Of a stretch of DNA of 64,000 nucleotides, positions 54,194 through 62,220 are shown in pieces. Made by a program: the position numbers and the translations under genes. The number at the start of each line of letters is the position of its first letter. The stretch's first letter is position 1. Source of the stretch: UBA5078 sp033721235 (GTDB taxonomy: Bacteria > Pseudomonadota > Gammaproteobacteria > Pseudomonadales > Pseudohongiellaceae); the NCBI GenBank assembly GCA_033721235.1, contig JAWWAY010000007.1:93753-157752 (forward strand), written 5' to 3'. The notes below the pieces were generated by a model, which was given only the letters and a program-made list of their open reading frames with translations, did not search any database and was not told where the DNA came from.

Positions 54194-55975
54194 ATGCACC
54201 TGCCTACAGCCGACATTATTCGATCATTAGCCAAGACGCTGGATGAGCTGCCACACGGCGGCAAAAGTGCCGAAGTAAAGCGCGTTGCATCTGTGCTTGG
54301 CTGGTCAAACGCTCGCGTGTACAACGCGCTGAAGCAGGTCGGCTGGAACAGTGGACGCAAGAAGCGATCTGATGCCGGTAAGACAAGCGTGACTGACAAG
54401 GTGTTGCTTGATCTAGCTACCACGGTTTCATCGTCTATCAGGGCCAATGGTAAGGCTATAATGGATGTGACTAACGCTCGCAGTCTACTCGCAGCAAATG
54501 GCCGCGACATTAACGTCAGCAATGGTCATTTAAACAGGCTCATGCGCAATCGCGCAATGAGTGTCGATACGCTCAAACGCGCCTCAGCGCACACGCAGAT
54601 GCAGTCCCTGCATCCGAATCACGTTCATCAAGTTGACCCATCCTACTGCGTGTTGTACTACCTGCCGGGTAAAAAAGGCCAAGGTGTCCAGCGCTTTGCT
54701 AGCGATGATCAGTTCTACAAGAACAAGCCTCAGAACTTTGAGAAGACGGCTCACCTTAGAGTATGGCGCTACGTGCTTACAGATCACTTCTCTGGCTCAA
54801 TTCTCGTTCGCTATTTCCAGAGCGCGGGGGAGACGCAGACCAATCTTTATGAGTTCCTTTTGTGGTGCTGGGCACGACAAGAAAACAGGCCAATGCACGG
54901 TGTGCCTCAGATACTGGTGTGGGACAAAGGCAGCGCCAATACCAGCTCTGCAATTAGGCAGGCGCTAGGCGCATTAGAAGTCAAAGACATCCCTCACGCT
55001 GCGGGCAACGCGCGTGGCAAAGGCCAAGTCGAAAACGCGAACAACTTAGTCGAGAAGTCGTTTGAAAGCCGCCTGCGCTTTGAGCCGGTTAACAATGTTG
55101 ACGAACTTAATGCAGCGGCAGATCGTTGGTGCTCTGCATACAACGCCAACGCTATACCTGCCTACGACTCACGATTGAACCGAGACGGGATGGCTCAACC
55201 AATGGCGCGATTTGCACTATGGCAAATGATTCGCCGAGAGCAACTGCGAGTACTGCCTGAGCTATCACTGTGCCGCGCTCTGTTAACCCGAAAAAGCGAA
55301 ACACGCAAAGTCGGAAGTGATCTCACTATCACGTTCAGACACCCGCAAGCAAGCAAGTCTGCGCGCTATGACTTGCGCGATCTACCTGAAATTTATCCGG
55401 GGGCGACAGTCGACGTTGCACCACTGGTCTATGGCGATTGCCAAGTCAAAGTCACGGTCACCAACTACAAGGACGAGAGCCAATCATTCACTGTCTCGCC
55501 GGTAGTGTTTAACGATCTCAGCGGCTTCCGAGTTGACGCTCCTGTGTGGGGCGAAGACTACCAGAGCAAGCCAGATACCATTGTTGATACAAATCGCAAA
55601 GCAGCTGATCGCAATGCCTTCCCTGACGCCGAAAGTGAAGATGAGATCAAGAAGCTCAAGAGCAAAAACTCCGCACCATTCGGCGGCTTAGATGCTCATT
55701 CCCATTTAGGAGATGTGTACACACCAGCGTACATCGCTCGACCAGGCACCGATATCGATTTGCCTGATACAAACCGAATCGAAAACAAACCTATTTCAAT
55801 CATCGAGACCTGCAAGCGCATTCGCGCATCGTTGGGCCGTGCGTTAACGCCTGAAGAGAACGCGATGATTCGAGAGAAGTACCCAAGCGGCGTCCCTGTT
55901 GAGGAATACGATCAGCTTGTAAATGCGATATCGAACCCTGCGCCAGAAGCAGCAAAGTTGTCTCTGGTCAAATAG
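54194..55975 (+). CDS. Transposase A (DDE, MuA/BcepMu type)
   Basis: 593 residues. The N-terminal HTH domains (about 5-125) bind the phage ends. The catalytic rve core has D148 ('HQVDPS'), D244 ('VWDKGS') and E280 ('GQVENANN'), spaced as in DDE enzymes. A beta-barrel Mu-C domain follows (about 370-440). It joins phage ends to target DNA during integration and replicative transposition. Shape and neighbours resemble BcepMu more than Mu. Confidence 0.93.
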   Translation: MHLPTADIIRSLAKTLDELPHGGKSAEVKRVASVLGWSNARVYNALKQVGWNSGRKKRSDAGKTSVTDKVLLDLATTVSSSIRANGKAIMDVTNARSLLAANGRDINVSNGHLNRLMRNRAMSVDTLKRASAHTQMQSLHPNHVHQVDPSYCVLYYLPGKKGQGVQRFASDDQFYKNKPQNFEKTAHLRVWRYVLTDHFSGSILVRYFQSAGETQTNLYEFLLWCWARQENRPMHGVPQILVWDKGSANTSSAIRQALGALEVKDIPHAAGNARGKGQVENANNLVEKSFESRLRFEPVNNVDELNAAADRWCSAYNANAIPAYDSRLNRDGMAQPMARFALWQMIRREQLRVLPELSLCRALLTRKSETRKVGSDLTITFRHPQASKSARYDLRDLPEIYPGATVDVAPLVYGDCQVKVTVTNYKDESQSFTVSPVVFNDLSGFRVDAPVWGEDYQSKPDTIVDTNRKAADRNAFPDAESEDEIKKLKSKNSAPFGGLDAHSHLGDVYTPAYIARPGTDIDLPDTNRIENKPISIIETCKRIRASLGRALTPEENAMIREKYPSGVPVEEYDQLVNAISNPAPEAAKLSLVK

Positions 55976-55999
55976 TCAGCCTAAGAAAGGAGAGAGTCT

Positions 56000-57223
56000 A
56001 TGGCACCGACAAAAGCGAACGCACTGGTCAATCCCAGTGTGCCATTAAAACTAAAGCGAGTTCTGTTCAATGCGGGTATATCGCAAGCCTCACTGGCCAG
56101 AGATATCAGCCTACCGACCTCTACACTCGCGCAGATTATTAACTACAACATCTGGCCATCCAATCGCGAGGCGCGCTCTCTGCGTGCTGACATAAAGGAG
56201 TGTTTGACCGAGCAAGGCGTTCAAGCGTCAGAGCAACAAACGATGTGGGAACACGACGATGACGATCATCCCGTTACCTACGCTGGCCACCTACAAAAGG
56301 CCGCGAAGTTTGTACGGCCTGAATCGAAGAAGAAAGCTGAAACTATCCATGACGATCTACCGGAGAATGCAATGCTCACACAGAAAGCAAAACAACATTT
56401 CAAACTGTTCAGCGATCCTTTCACCGAGGATGTGACCTGTGCAGAGGACGTGTTCATGTCTGCCGATCAGCACTATGTAAAAGGGGCGATGTATCAGACT
56501 GCTAAGCGCGGTGGATTCATTGCAGTGGTCGGCGAGTCAGGGGCTGGAAAGACAACTCTTCGCAGAGACTTGCTGGATCGAGTGCAGCGTGAAGACCCGA
56601 ACATACGAGTTGTCTTTCCTCGCATCATCGACAAATCTCGCATTAACGCCAGTTCAATTTGCGATGCCATTTTGGCGGATCTGGAAGTTAAACCGAAATC
56701 CTCTCTGGAGGCAAAAGCTCGTCAGATCGAGGCGATGCTTGCCGAGTCGGCACGGGCAGGAAATTCCCACACGATTATGATCGAAGAGGCCCACGATATC
56801 CCAATCCAAACACTGAAATTCATGAAGCGTTTTTGGGAACTGGAAGACGGTTTCAAGAAGCTGATCAGTATCATTCTAGTTGGCCAGCCAGAGCTTAAAA
56901 ACACGCTCAACGAGCAACTGCATCCAGAGATTCGAGAGGTTGCTCGTCGATGTGAAATCATCGAATTGAGACCGCTCAACGGCACTTTGGAAGACTACCT
57001 TGCGCTGAAGTTTAAGCGCATGAACAAATCGCTTGACGAGATATTTGAGAGCGATGCCTTCGACGCGATACGCGCGAGATTGACCATTCACAAAGGCACG
57101 TCTCGTACCCCTGTGAATATGGCTTATCCACTTCTTGTAAACAACTTAGTGACAGTCGCTATGAACTCTTGCGTCGAGATTGGCGAAAGCAAGATTAGTG
57201 CTGAGCTTATCAAAGGGCTTTAA
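56000..57223 (+). CDS. Transposition ATPase B (MuB / ExeA-like AAA protein)
   Basis: 407 residues. An N-terminal XRE-like helix-turn-helix (about 18-68) precedes an AAA ATPase with Walker A 'GESGAGKTT' (178-186) and Walker B 'HTIMIEEAHD' (about 255-264). This ExeA/BcepMu gp8-like protein would choose target DNA and stimulate the transposase. Follows the transposase gene by 24 bases. Confidence 0.9.
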   Translation: MAPTKANALVNPSVPLKLKRVLFNAGISQASLARDISLPTSTLAQIINYNIWPSNREARSLRADIKECLTEQGVQASEQQTMWEHDDDDHPVTYAGHLQKAAKFVRPESKKKAETIHDDLPENAMLTQKAKQHFKLFSDPFTEDVTCAEDVFMSADQHYVKGAMYQTAKRGGFIAVVGESGAGKTTLRRDLLDRVQREDPNIRVVFPRIIDKSRINASSICDAILADLEVKPKSSLEAKARQIEAMLAESARAGNSHTIMIEEAHDIPIQTLKFMKRFWELEDGFKKLISIILVGQPELKNTLNEQLHPEIREVARRCEIIELRPLNGTLEDYLALKFKRMNKSLDEIFESDAFDAIRARLTIHKGTSRTPVNMAYPLLVNNLVTVAMNSCVEIGESKISAELIKGL

Positions 57224-57225
57224 TC

Positions 57226-57720
57226 ATGGACTTGTTCTTACTAGCAATAGCTGGCCTCAGTATTACAGTGATTGTGCAGACGTATCGCGACTTCACATCA
57301 AGACGCGACACTCTGTACAGTCTTCCCAGCCTCGATATCGACGACTTCTATAGTTCAGCAAGTATCGAGTTCTGGTCTCAGATTTATCAATCTAATCCAG
57401 CGCTTCACAGAGTGAGTTTCGACAGCTTTATGCTCAACCCGAAGGGCTACGTGCGAGCGCATATTTTCGATGAATTTCGGAAAGAGCCAGATGACTTGGA
57501 GCCGCTACCGTTACTTCCTCGACAAGCAGATCTGCGCGATCACTTACAGCGAATTGAGGATGAAGAGTACCAGGCGAACGTACTGGCCGAGAAGGAGCTG
57601 AGAGAGCTGGAGCGCAGGTACCAAACAATCAGCAATAACAATGGGCGACTACACGCGCCCACCAAAAGTCGGCGACCTAAAAAGTGGCAGACACGTGGTA
57701 CCCACTTAAAGCACGCCTAA
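57226..57720 (+). CDS. Membrane-anchored early protein, unknown
   Basis: 164 residues, starting two bases after the MuB-like stop. One N-terminal transmembrane segment (about 2-20) is followed by a charged, partly coiled-coil C-terminal region ending in a basic tail. Its topology suggests the cytoplasmic face of the inner membrane. I know no family; possibly early host take-over or exclusion. Confidence 0.65.
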   Translation: MDLFLLAIAGLSITVIVQTYRDFTSRRDTLYSLPSLDIDDFYSSASIEFWSQIYQSNPALHRVSFDSFMLNPKGYVRAHIFDEFRKEPDDLEPLPLLPRQADLRDHLQRIEDEEYQANVLAEKELRELERRYQTISNNNGRLHAPTKSRRPKKWQTRGTHLKHA

Positions 57721-57746
57721 CCAACAATACTCAAAGGAGTAAGAAC

Positions 57747-58379
57747 ATGAACACAGTAGTTCCAGAAGGATTCAAGCTAGACACAAAAGGTCGCCTAGCG
57801 CCGATTGAATCTATCAAACCTATCGATTTAGCAAGAGACGAGCTGGTGATGGATATCGTTGCCAAAGCTCAAGAGATTAGCGATCAGCTTGCGGCCACCA
57901 AGAAAAGTATTCACGACGACATCGATGCTTTCGTGGAGATGTCTGCAGAGCAGTACGATGTAAAGCTAGGCGGCAGTAAGGGCAACGTCAGCCTCTTGTC
58001 CTTTGACGGGCGCTATAAAGTATTGCTGGCCCGTCATGATCACATCGTCTTTGATGAACGGCTTCAAGCGGCGAAGAAGCTAATTGATGAGTGCTTGCAA
58101 GAGTGGAGTAAAGGCGCTCACAAAGGCTTGATTGTGATGATTGATGACGCTTTCAGAACTGACCGCAACGGTGAACTTCGCACAGCACGTATCCTCGCGC
58201 TACGTCGCCACGATATCGATGATGAAAGATGGAGCAAGGCTATGGATGCCATTAGCGATGCTCTGCAGGTGGTCGGAAGCAAGTCATACATTCGCGTTTA
58301 TGAGCGTATTGCGGACACCGACAACTATCGTCAGATCCCTCTCGATATCGCCAGTGTTCCTACGCTCGCGGAGGTGTGA
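57747..58379 (+). CDS. DUF3164 protein of transposable phages
   Basis: 210 residues from MNTVVPEG (AAGGAG upstream). The pattern 'GRLAPIESIKPIDLARDELVMDIVAKAQ' and 'YDVKLGGSKGNVSLLSFDGRYKV' is that of DUF3164, a conserved early gene of Mu-like phages. In some of them this protein stimulates replication or acts on host DNA; the biochemical role is unsettled. Confidence 0.85.
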   Translation: MNTVVPEGFKLDTKGRLAPIESIKPIDLARDELVMDIVAKAQEISDQLAATKKSIHDDIDAFVEMSAEQYDVKLGGSKGNVSLLSFDGRYKVLLARHDHIVFDERLQAAKKLIDECLQEWSKGAHKGLIVMIDDAFRTDRNGELRTARILALRRHDIDDERWSKAMDAISDALQVVGSKSYIRVYERIADTDNYRQIPLDIASVPTLAEV

Positions 58380-58380
58380 T

Positions 58381-58728
58381 ATGACGCAAAAGTCACCTCA
58401 ATATGAAACTACTTTTTCGAGCCTAGCGCAGCAATCAAATGGCCAATGGTACCCGGGCGCTGACGCTGTTTTTGTGATCATCAATATGGGTAATCCACAA
58501 GACCCGCTGTGCGCACTTCTGTTCGTGTGTGTCGACGCATCAATGCCCAACCATGTGGTTGGTAAGCCAGTTATAGCGGATGGCTATACGGCCAGACCTG
58601 TTTTGCTTTCAAAACAGAAATACACTTTCTCTGAAGGCACTGATGCGATGCATGCGCTAGGTCTCAAGGATGAGGTAGTGCAAGCAATAAAACAGGTTCA
58701 CAACGCTCAGGCGAAGCTAGACGACTGA
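58381..58728 (+). CDS. Early protein, unknown
   Basis: 115 residues, ATG one base after the previous stop. Mixed alpha/beta prediction with a hydrophobic strand 'CALLFVCVDASM'. No domain recognised. Compact operon spacing supports expression with the other early genes. Confidence 0.6.
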   Translation: MTQKSPQYETTFSSLAQQSNGQWYPGADAVFVIINMGNPQDPLCALLFVCVDASMPNHVVGKPVIADGYTARPVLLSKQKYTFSEGTDAMHALGLKDEVVQAIKQVHNAQAKLDD

Positions 58729-58750
58729 TGCCTGAAGGAGAGAGATCACC

Positions 58751-59104
58751 ATGCGTCATTACAATTTCGATGATCAGTTTGAGGGGCCAGTCCTAAGTGG
58801 AAGGAAGCGATCTACTATCCGTCGCCGACGAAAACAATTGTTAGCTAAAGGCCAGCAACTATCGCTTCATGTAAGGCTAAGAACTGCTCAAAGCAAGCGA
58901 TTACTGGTCACTACGGTGAAGTCGGTTGAGGCTTTCTCTATTAATAAAGACTACGTCCCATTTTTGTCGGGAACTCCATTGACTCTGTTGGAAACGCACA
59001 AACTTGCCATAGATGAAGGCTTTAACAATGCATGGGAGTTCGTTGAGTACTTTGCTCAAAAATATGGATTGCCGTTCTCTGATGCTGAACTTATTAGGTG
59101 GTAG
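58751..59104 (+). CDS. ASCH-domain-like early protein
   Basis: 117 residues with the ASCH pattern: an early 'SGRKRSTIRRRRK', a beta barrel with 'QLSLHVRLRT', and the end 'DEGFNNAWEFVEYFAQKYG'. ASCH proteins bind RNA or modified bases and some cleave acetylated cytidine. Found in early regions of several Mu-like phages. GGAG site upstream. Confidence 0.72.
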   Translation: MRHYNFDDQFEGPVLSGRKRSTIRRRRKQLLAKGQQLSLHVRLRTAQSKRLLVTTVKSVEAFSINKDYVPFLSGTPLTLLETHKLAIDEGFNNAWEFVEYFAQKYGLPFSDAELIRW

Positions 59105-59106
59105 CA

Positions 59107-59403
59107 ATGATTATATACATAAAAGTTAAGGACAGTTGCGGTACTTACAAAGCGTCAACTTCCGCTCGGTCAGAACGGGCCAGTTGCACTGCAGGAGCCA
59201 AGCAAGCTGCTACTGCTCTAGCTCGAAAAATCTTTGGCGCTAAATCTTCGGATATCGTTGTCGAGAAGTTTAAATGCAAAGACTCCAGCGTTGATATCTC
59301 ATGGTTTCGCGCTGAATTAGCAACTTCAAAAGTTGCACATCAAGCAGTACCACGAGCAAGTAAGAGCTTCAACGAATTGTTTGATGAGGTGTTTCATGGC
59401 TAA
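59107..59403 (+). CDS. Early protein, unknown
   Basis: 98 residues. Pattern 'IYIKVKDSCGTYKASTSARSERASCTAGAKQAATALARKIFG' suggests a small alpha/beta fold with two cysteines. Overlaps the gemA start by 8 bases. Unknown function. Confidence 0.6.
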   Translation: MIIYIKVKDSCGTYKASTSARSERASCTAGAKQAATALARKIFGAKSSDIVVEKFKCKDSSVDISWFRAELATSKVAHQAVPRASKSFNELFDEVFHG

Positions 59404-59890
59404 TCCTCGAAAAGATATCGCTGTCATAAAGATCGCAATTAAAGACTTGCAGATAAGCGACGAAGATGGCAACTCGCAGCGTGGAGTACTGAGTACTTAC
59501 CGCCAAATGCTAAAGAACCTGACCGGCAAAACCTCAATAGCAGTCAACGTGATGAGTGACGCTGAGCGTGCCAAGGTGATCCGTCACTTAAAGCGTCGAG
59601 GTTTTAAGAACAGTCGTCGAAGCAGGTCGAGTAAAGCCGCTGGCATGGCGACCAGTGGGCAATTAGGCTTGATCAGCTCGTTGTGGATACAGCTGGATGA
59701 CGCCGGAGCGCTAAAGAGCTGTACCTATGCATCTCTCAATGCATGGTTGGAATCTAATACTAAGCGATTCAATAGAGGCGCTGGCTATAGCTCCACTCAA
59801 TTCTTGCCGCAAGAAGCGGCAATTGAAGTAATCGAGTCATTGAAACAATGGCTGAAACGAGAAACCAAAAAAGGCAAGGATACTCAGTAA
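59396..59890 (+). CDS. GemA-like regulatory protein
   Basis: 164 residues from MANPRKDIAVIKIAIKDLQI. The pattern 'YRQMLKNLTGKTS' and 'GQLGLISSLWIQLDDAGALKS' is the GemA (DUF1018) family of Mu-like phages, which alters host gene expression and DNA topology during lytic growth. Directly upstream of mor, as in Mu. Confidence 0.88.
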   Translation: MANPRKDIAVIKIAIKDLQISDEDGNSQRGVLSTYRQMLKNLTGKTSIAVNVMSDAERAKVIRHLKRRGFKNSRRSRSSKAAGMATSGQLGLISSLWIQLDDAGALKSCTYASLNAWLESNTKRFNRGAGYSSTQFLPQEAAIEVIESLKQWLKRETKKGKDTQ

Positions 59891-59891
59891 A

Positions 59892-60245
59892 GTGAGCAAT
59901 CTCGCGCGAAATGCAGATGATGACGTGCTTCTGGAGCTTCAGGAGATAGCTTTGCGCGTGCTCGCAAATAGCGGGGTAGCTGATGATGTCGCGCACGATG
60001 CGGCGTGCCAAATCGTCTCTGACACAAGAACGTCATGGGGTGGCCAGCAGGTCTATTTCAGAAAAGCAGACGCGTCTCAGATGAGTGAGCGCAATGCCGA
60101 GATCTACTCAAAGTTCCGAGGCGACAACCACTATGCACTTGCCAAAGAGTATGGCCTTACGACCTCCGTAATCTATAGGATCGTCAAGACCATGCGAGCG
60201 GAAGAACGCGAAAAGCGTCAGCACAAGCTGTTTGAAGACATTTGA
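59892..60245 (+). CDS. Mor-type middle/late transcription activator
   Basis: 117 residues, GTG start with AAGGA. The Mor/C family pattern is clear: 'LELQEIALRVLANSG', 'AACQIVSDTRTSWGGQQVYFRKAD' and the C-terminal HTH 'NAEIYSKFRGDNHYALAKEYGLTTSVIYRIVKTMRAEE'. It should activate the late promoter of this prophage; one protein seems to serve for both Mor and C. Candidate sites are the palindromes at 50353 and 44010. Confidence 0.9.
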   Translation: MSNLARNADDDVLLELQEIALRVLANSGVADDVAHDAACQIVSDTRTSWGGQQVYFRKADASQMSERNAEIYSKFRGDNHYALAKEYGLTTSVIYRIVKTMRAEEREKRQHKLFEDI

Positions 60246-60255
60246 GCCTATCGAC

Positions 60256-60483
60256 ATGAAGACAACACTGAACGGTTCTACGTGGTCGATATCGGTACCA
60301 GGCGCAGTGATTAGATCGACCAGTCGCGACCTGCTGTTTGAAGGGTATATGACTCTAATGCTGAACCCAGCATTACCCAAGCCAGATGCGACAGAGCCGA
60401 TTGAGATGTTGATACAGCCTGATCTTACGTTCAAGGTACTTCGAGCCAAACGATCTACGTCCGAGCCTCAAAAGGCCGCCTGA
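60256..60483 (+). CDS. Small protein behind mor, unknown
   Basis: 75 residues from the ATG at 60256; an in-frame TTG at 60232 overlaps mor. Beta-rich ('SISVPGAVIRSTSRDLLFEGYMTLMLNPALP'). Last gene that certainly belongs to the early operon. No family recognised. Confidence 0.55.
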   Translation: MKTTLNGSTWSISVPGAVIRSTSRDLLFEGYMTLMLNPALPKPDATEPIEMLIQPDLTFKVLRAKRSTSEPQKAA

Positions 60484-60581
60484 CAGCTCCATCGAGCCTG
60501 GTAATGCACCTAACACAGCGCTTGATGAGAGACAAATGTGCTTACACGCAAGCGAAATTACCACTTCCTGTCGATCCTTCG

Positions 60582-61241
60582 CTATTCCAACCCTTTAAGG
60601 TAGTGGTCGAAGAAATGACTCCCGAAATTGGTGCCTCGAGGGGATCGCCTTAGAGGGATATTGCTATATTTCATGCGCGGATCTGCTTGTGCGTAGTCAA
60701 CTTCCAAAAGGAACAAGTTAGCCAATTGCATTACAGCTGGCGCATCAACCCGATATCCATTTGCGCTTCCGTAATACATTTCAATTTGAGCTATTAAGTA
60801 TGGGTTTAGACTTCGTGCTACAGCTGAATGCCAATCGTAAGAACCTCTCGAAATTTCGCCTAACATAAATCTGGCAAAAATACGTCCAAGTATCTGTGCT
60901 TGCTTAACGTGATCTATATTGCTGAGATAGGACAGTAGTACCTCACCTACGTGCTCCGAATTTGCTTTAGTATCACAATGTTTGGCAACAAACTCAGCGC
61001 GTGTTGCTAGAGGAACTTTTTCAGTTTCGGCCAAAAAGGCAAGCACTTTGCGCGCAAAAAGGAAAGCCTGAATTTCATTGCCAGCTTTAACTAATCCGAC
61101 TATTGACCCAACTATGGGAATGTCCCGCAAGACACCACTATCTATAAATTGATCAATTCCTACGTCGCTCAGCGTAACGACTAGCTCTTTAGAGCTACTG
61201 GACTTTGCTATCGATCTAGTTAGGGACTCAGCTGGATTCAA
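60582..61241 (-). CDS. Accessory protein of unknown function
   Basis: 219 residues, TTG start with GAGGT upstream. A central hydrophobic, helical segment 'IPIVGSIVGLVKAGNEIQAFLFARKVLAFLAE' (about 42-73) suggests membrane or hairpin insertion; the C-terminal half is helical with 'MQLANLFLLEVDYA'. I recall similar proteins of unknown role in accessory regions but cannot name a family. It runs against the phage early operon and looks like a moron or flanking cargo. Confidence 0.65.
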   Translation of the reverse strand: MNPAESLTRSIAKSSSSKELVVTLSDVGIDQFIDSGVLRDIPIVGSIVGLVKAGNEIQAFLFARKVLAFLAETEKVPLATRAEFVAKHCDTKANSEHVGEVLLSYLSNIDHVKQAQILGRIFARFMLGEISRGSYDWHSAVARSLNPYLIAQIEMYYGSANGYRVDAPAVMQLANLFLLEVDYAQADPRMKYSNIPLRRSPRGTNFGSHFFDHYLKGLE

Positions 61242-61432
61242 CTTTGACTACCTCGTTGGCTTTTCGTTAGGACATTTTCTTAAAAACCGCCTAGTGAGAG
61301 CGAAATAATGCCTACCAATGCGGTAAATTCAGCGATTGAAGAGAGCCAAGTGGGCGACAGGCAATCATCAGCTGCCTGCCGCCCCGTCCCGTCCGTCTCT
61401 CTCACCACGCTTCCAGCGGATTCGATATATAA

Positions 61433-61447
61433 GGTATAGACTATACC
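61433..61447. promoter_or_regulatory. 15-bp palindrome in the accessory spacer
   Basis: GGTATAGACTATACC (7-bp arms, one central base) lies in the 256-base gap between the two minus-strand accessory genes, near AT-rich sequence. It could be an operator for the gene starting at 61241. A small GC-rich inverted repeat (CAGGCA/TGCCTG, 61358-61378) lies nearby. Confidence 0.4.
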
Positions 61448-61497
61448 AGTGATTTGTGCAAATTGGGTGTAAAGTACTACTTGGCAGCTATTACAGC

Positions 61498-61827
61498 TTA
61501 TAGGTTCCAACCTGACCAAAGAGGTTCTGCTTTTTCACAGGTACTAACCCAGTCTCCTAGCTCTTGCAGCTTCTCTTGAGCGTCCTCCCAATCAATTTCA
61601 CACTCATCGATCTGTCTCCAAAGCCACTCCAGCTGGTTCCCCAGACCTGATGGATAGCAGATATGATCTTGCTTGAAATTGGAATACAGGAAAGGGGAGC
61701 CATCAGGCTCACAGTCACCATTGATCGCTATATGAGCAACATGCCAGCCTGTATCCGTCTTTCTTACCTTGTATGTACTAGTACTTCCCCATCTATTGGC
61801 GTGTACCTTAAAGCTAAATTCGTCCAT
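61498..61827 (-). CDS. Small Trp- and Cys-containing accessory protein
   Basis: 109 residues, ATG with AAGGAG 7 bases upstream. Pattern 'GSTSTYKVRKTDTGWHVAHIAINGDCEPDGSPFLYSNF' followed by 'LEWLWRQI' and 'LQELGDWVSTCE...WSGWN'. From memory this compact type occurs among integron cassette and other mobile-gene proteins; no attC core sites were recognised here. Function unknown. Confidence 0.7.
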   Translation of the reverse strand: MDEFSFKVHANRWGSTSTYKVRKTDTGWHVAHIAINGDCEPDGSPFLYSNFKQDHICYPSGLGNQLEWLWRQIDECEIDWEDAQEKLQELGDWVSTCEKAEPLWSGWNL

Positions 61828-61981
61828 TTTGGCTCCTTAATATCAGTTAGGCCGATTGCTATTTGTTATGGAACAAAGCCTATGTAGTTTCAATTGTCGC
61901 AACTATGTTTCATAATGCGTTACCGGAAGTTAGTGGGTCAACCACTACATTGAGATTCGGGGTTAGCCGCCAAGCCTTTTT

Positions 61982-62188
61982 TCATGCTGTATTCACTAAG
62001 TGTCTCCAAAGCACAGCATAAGGGCTCAATGGAGATATTTTAGGTAGCAAGTCAGGCAACGGATTATTACGATCCAGCTCAATCTGTAGCCGAAAAATTG
62101 GATAAGCAAATACAACAAGGCCTATCTGTATAAAGAACACAAACGAACCACCTAATTTTCGAAGGTAATTTGCCCTACTGCTATACAA
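61982..62188 (-). CDS. Possible small membrane protein
   Basis: 68 residues in the 393-base gap 61828-62220, with one long hydrophobic segment ('FVFFIQIGLVVFAYPIF', about 16-32). The only start is a TTG without a clear ribosome site, so expression is doubtful, but the sequence looks like a real membrane protein. Same strand as the two preceding accessory genes. Nothing else was seen in this gap. Confidence 0.4.
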   Translation of the reverse strand: MYSSRANYLRKLGGSFVFFIQIGLVVFAYPIFRLQIELDRNNPLPDLLPKISPLSPYAVLWRHLVNTA

Positions 62189-62220
62189 CGAAACTTTTGA
62201 TCGTAAACAAGGAAAGATAA

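Noticed and set aside
61280..61519. Minus-strand frame of 79 residues between accessory genes
   Set aside because: Only a TTG start, no ribosome site, and it runs through a GC-rich palindromic spacer; not convincing as a gene.
60582..62188. Integron-like cassette array
   Set aside because: Several short genes on one strand with wide spacers suggested this, but no attC core sites in proper order and no integrase gene were found.
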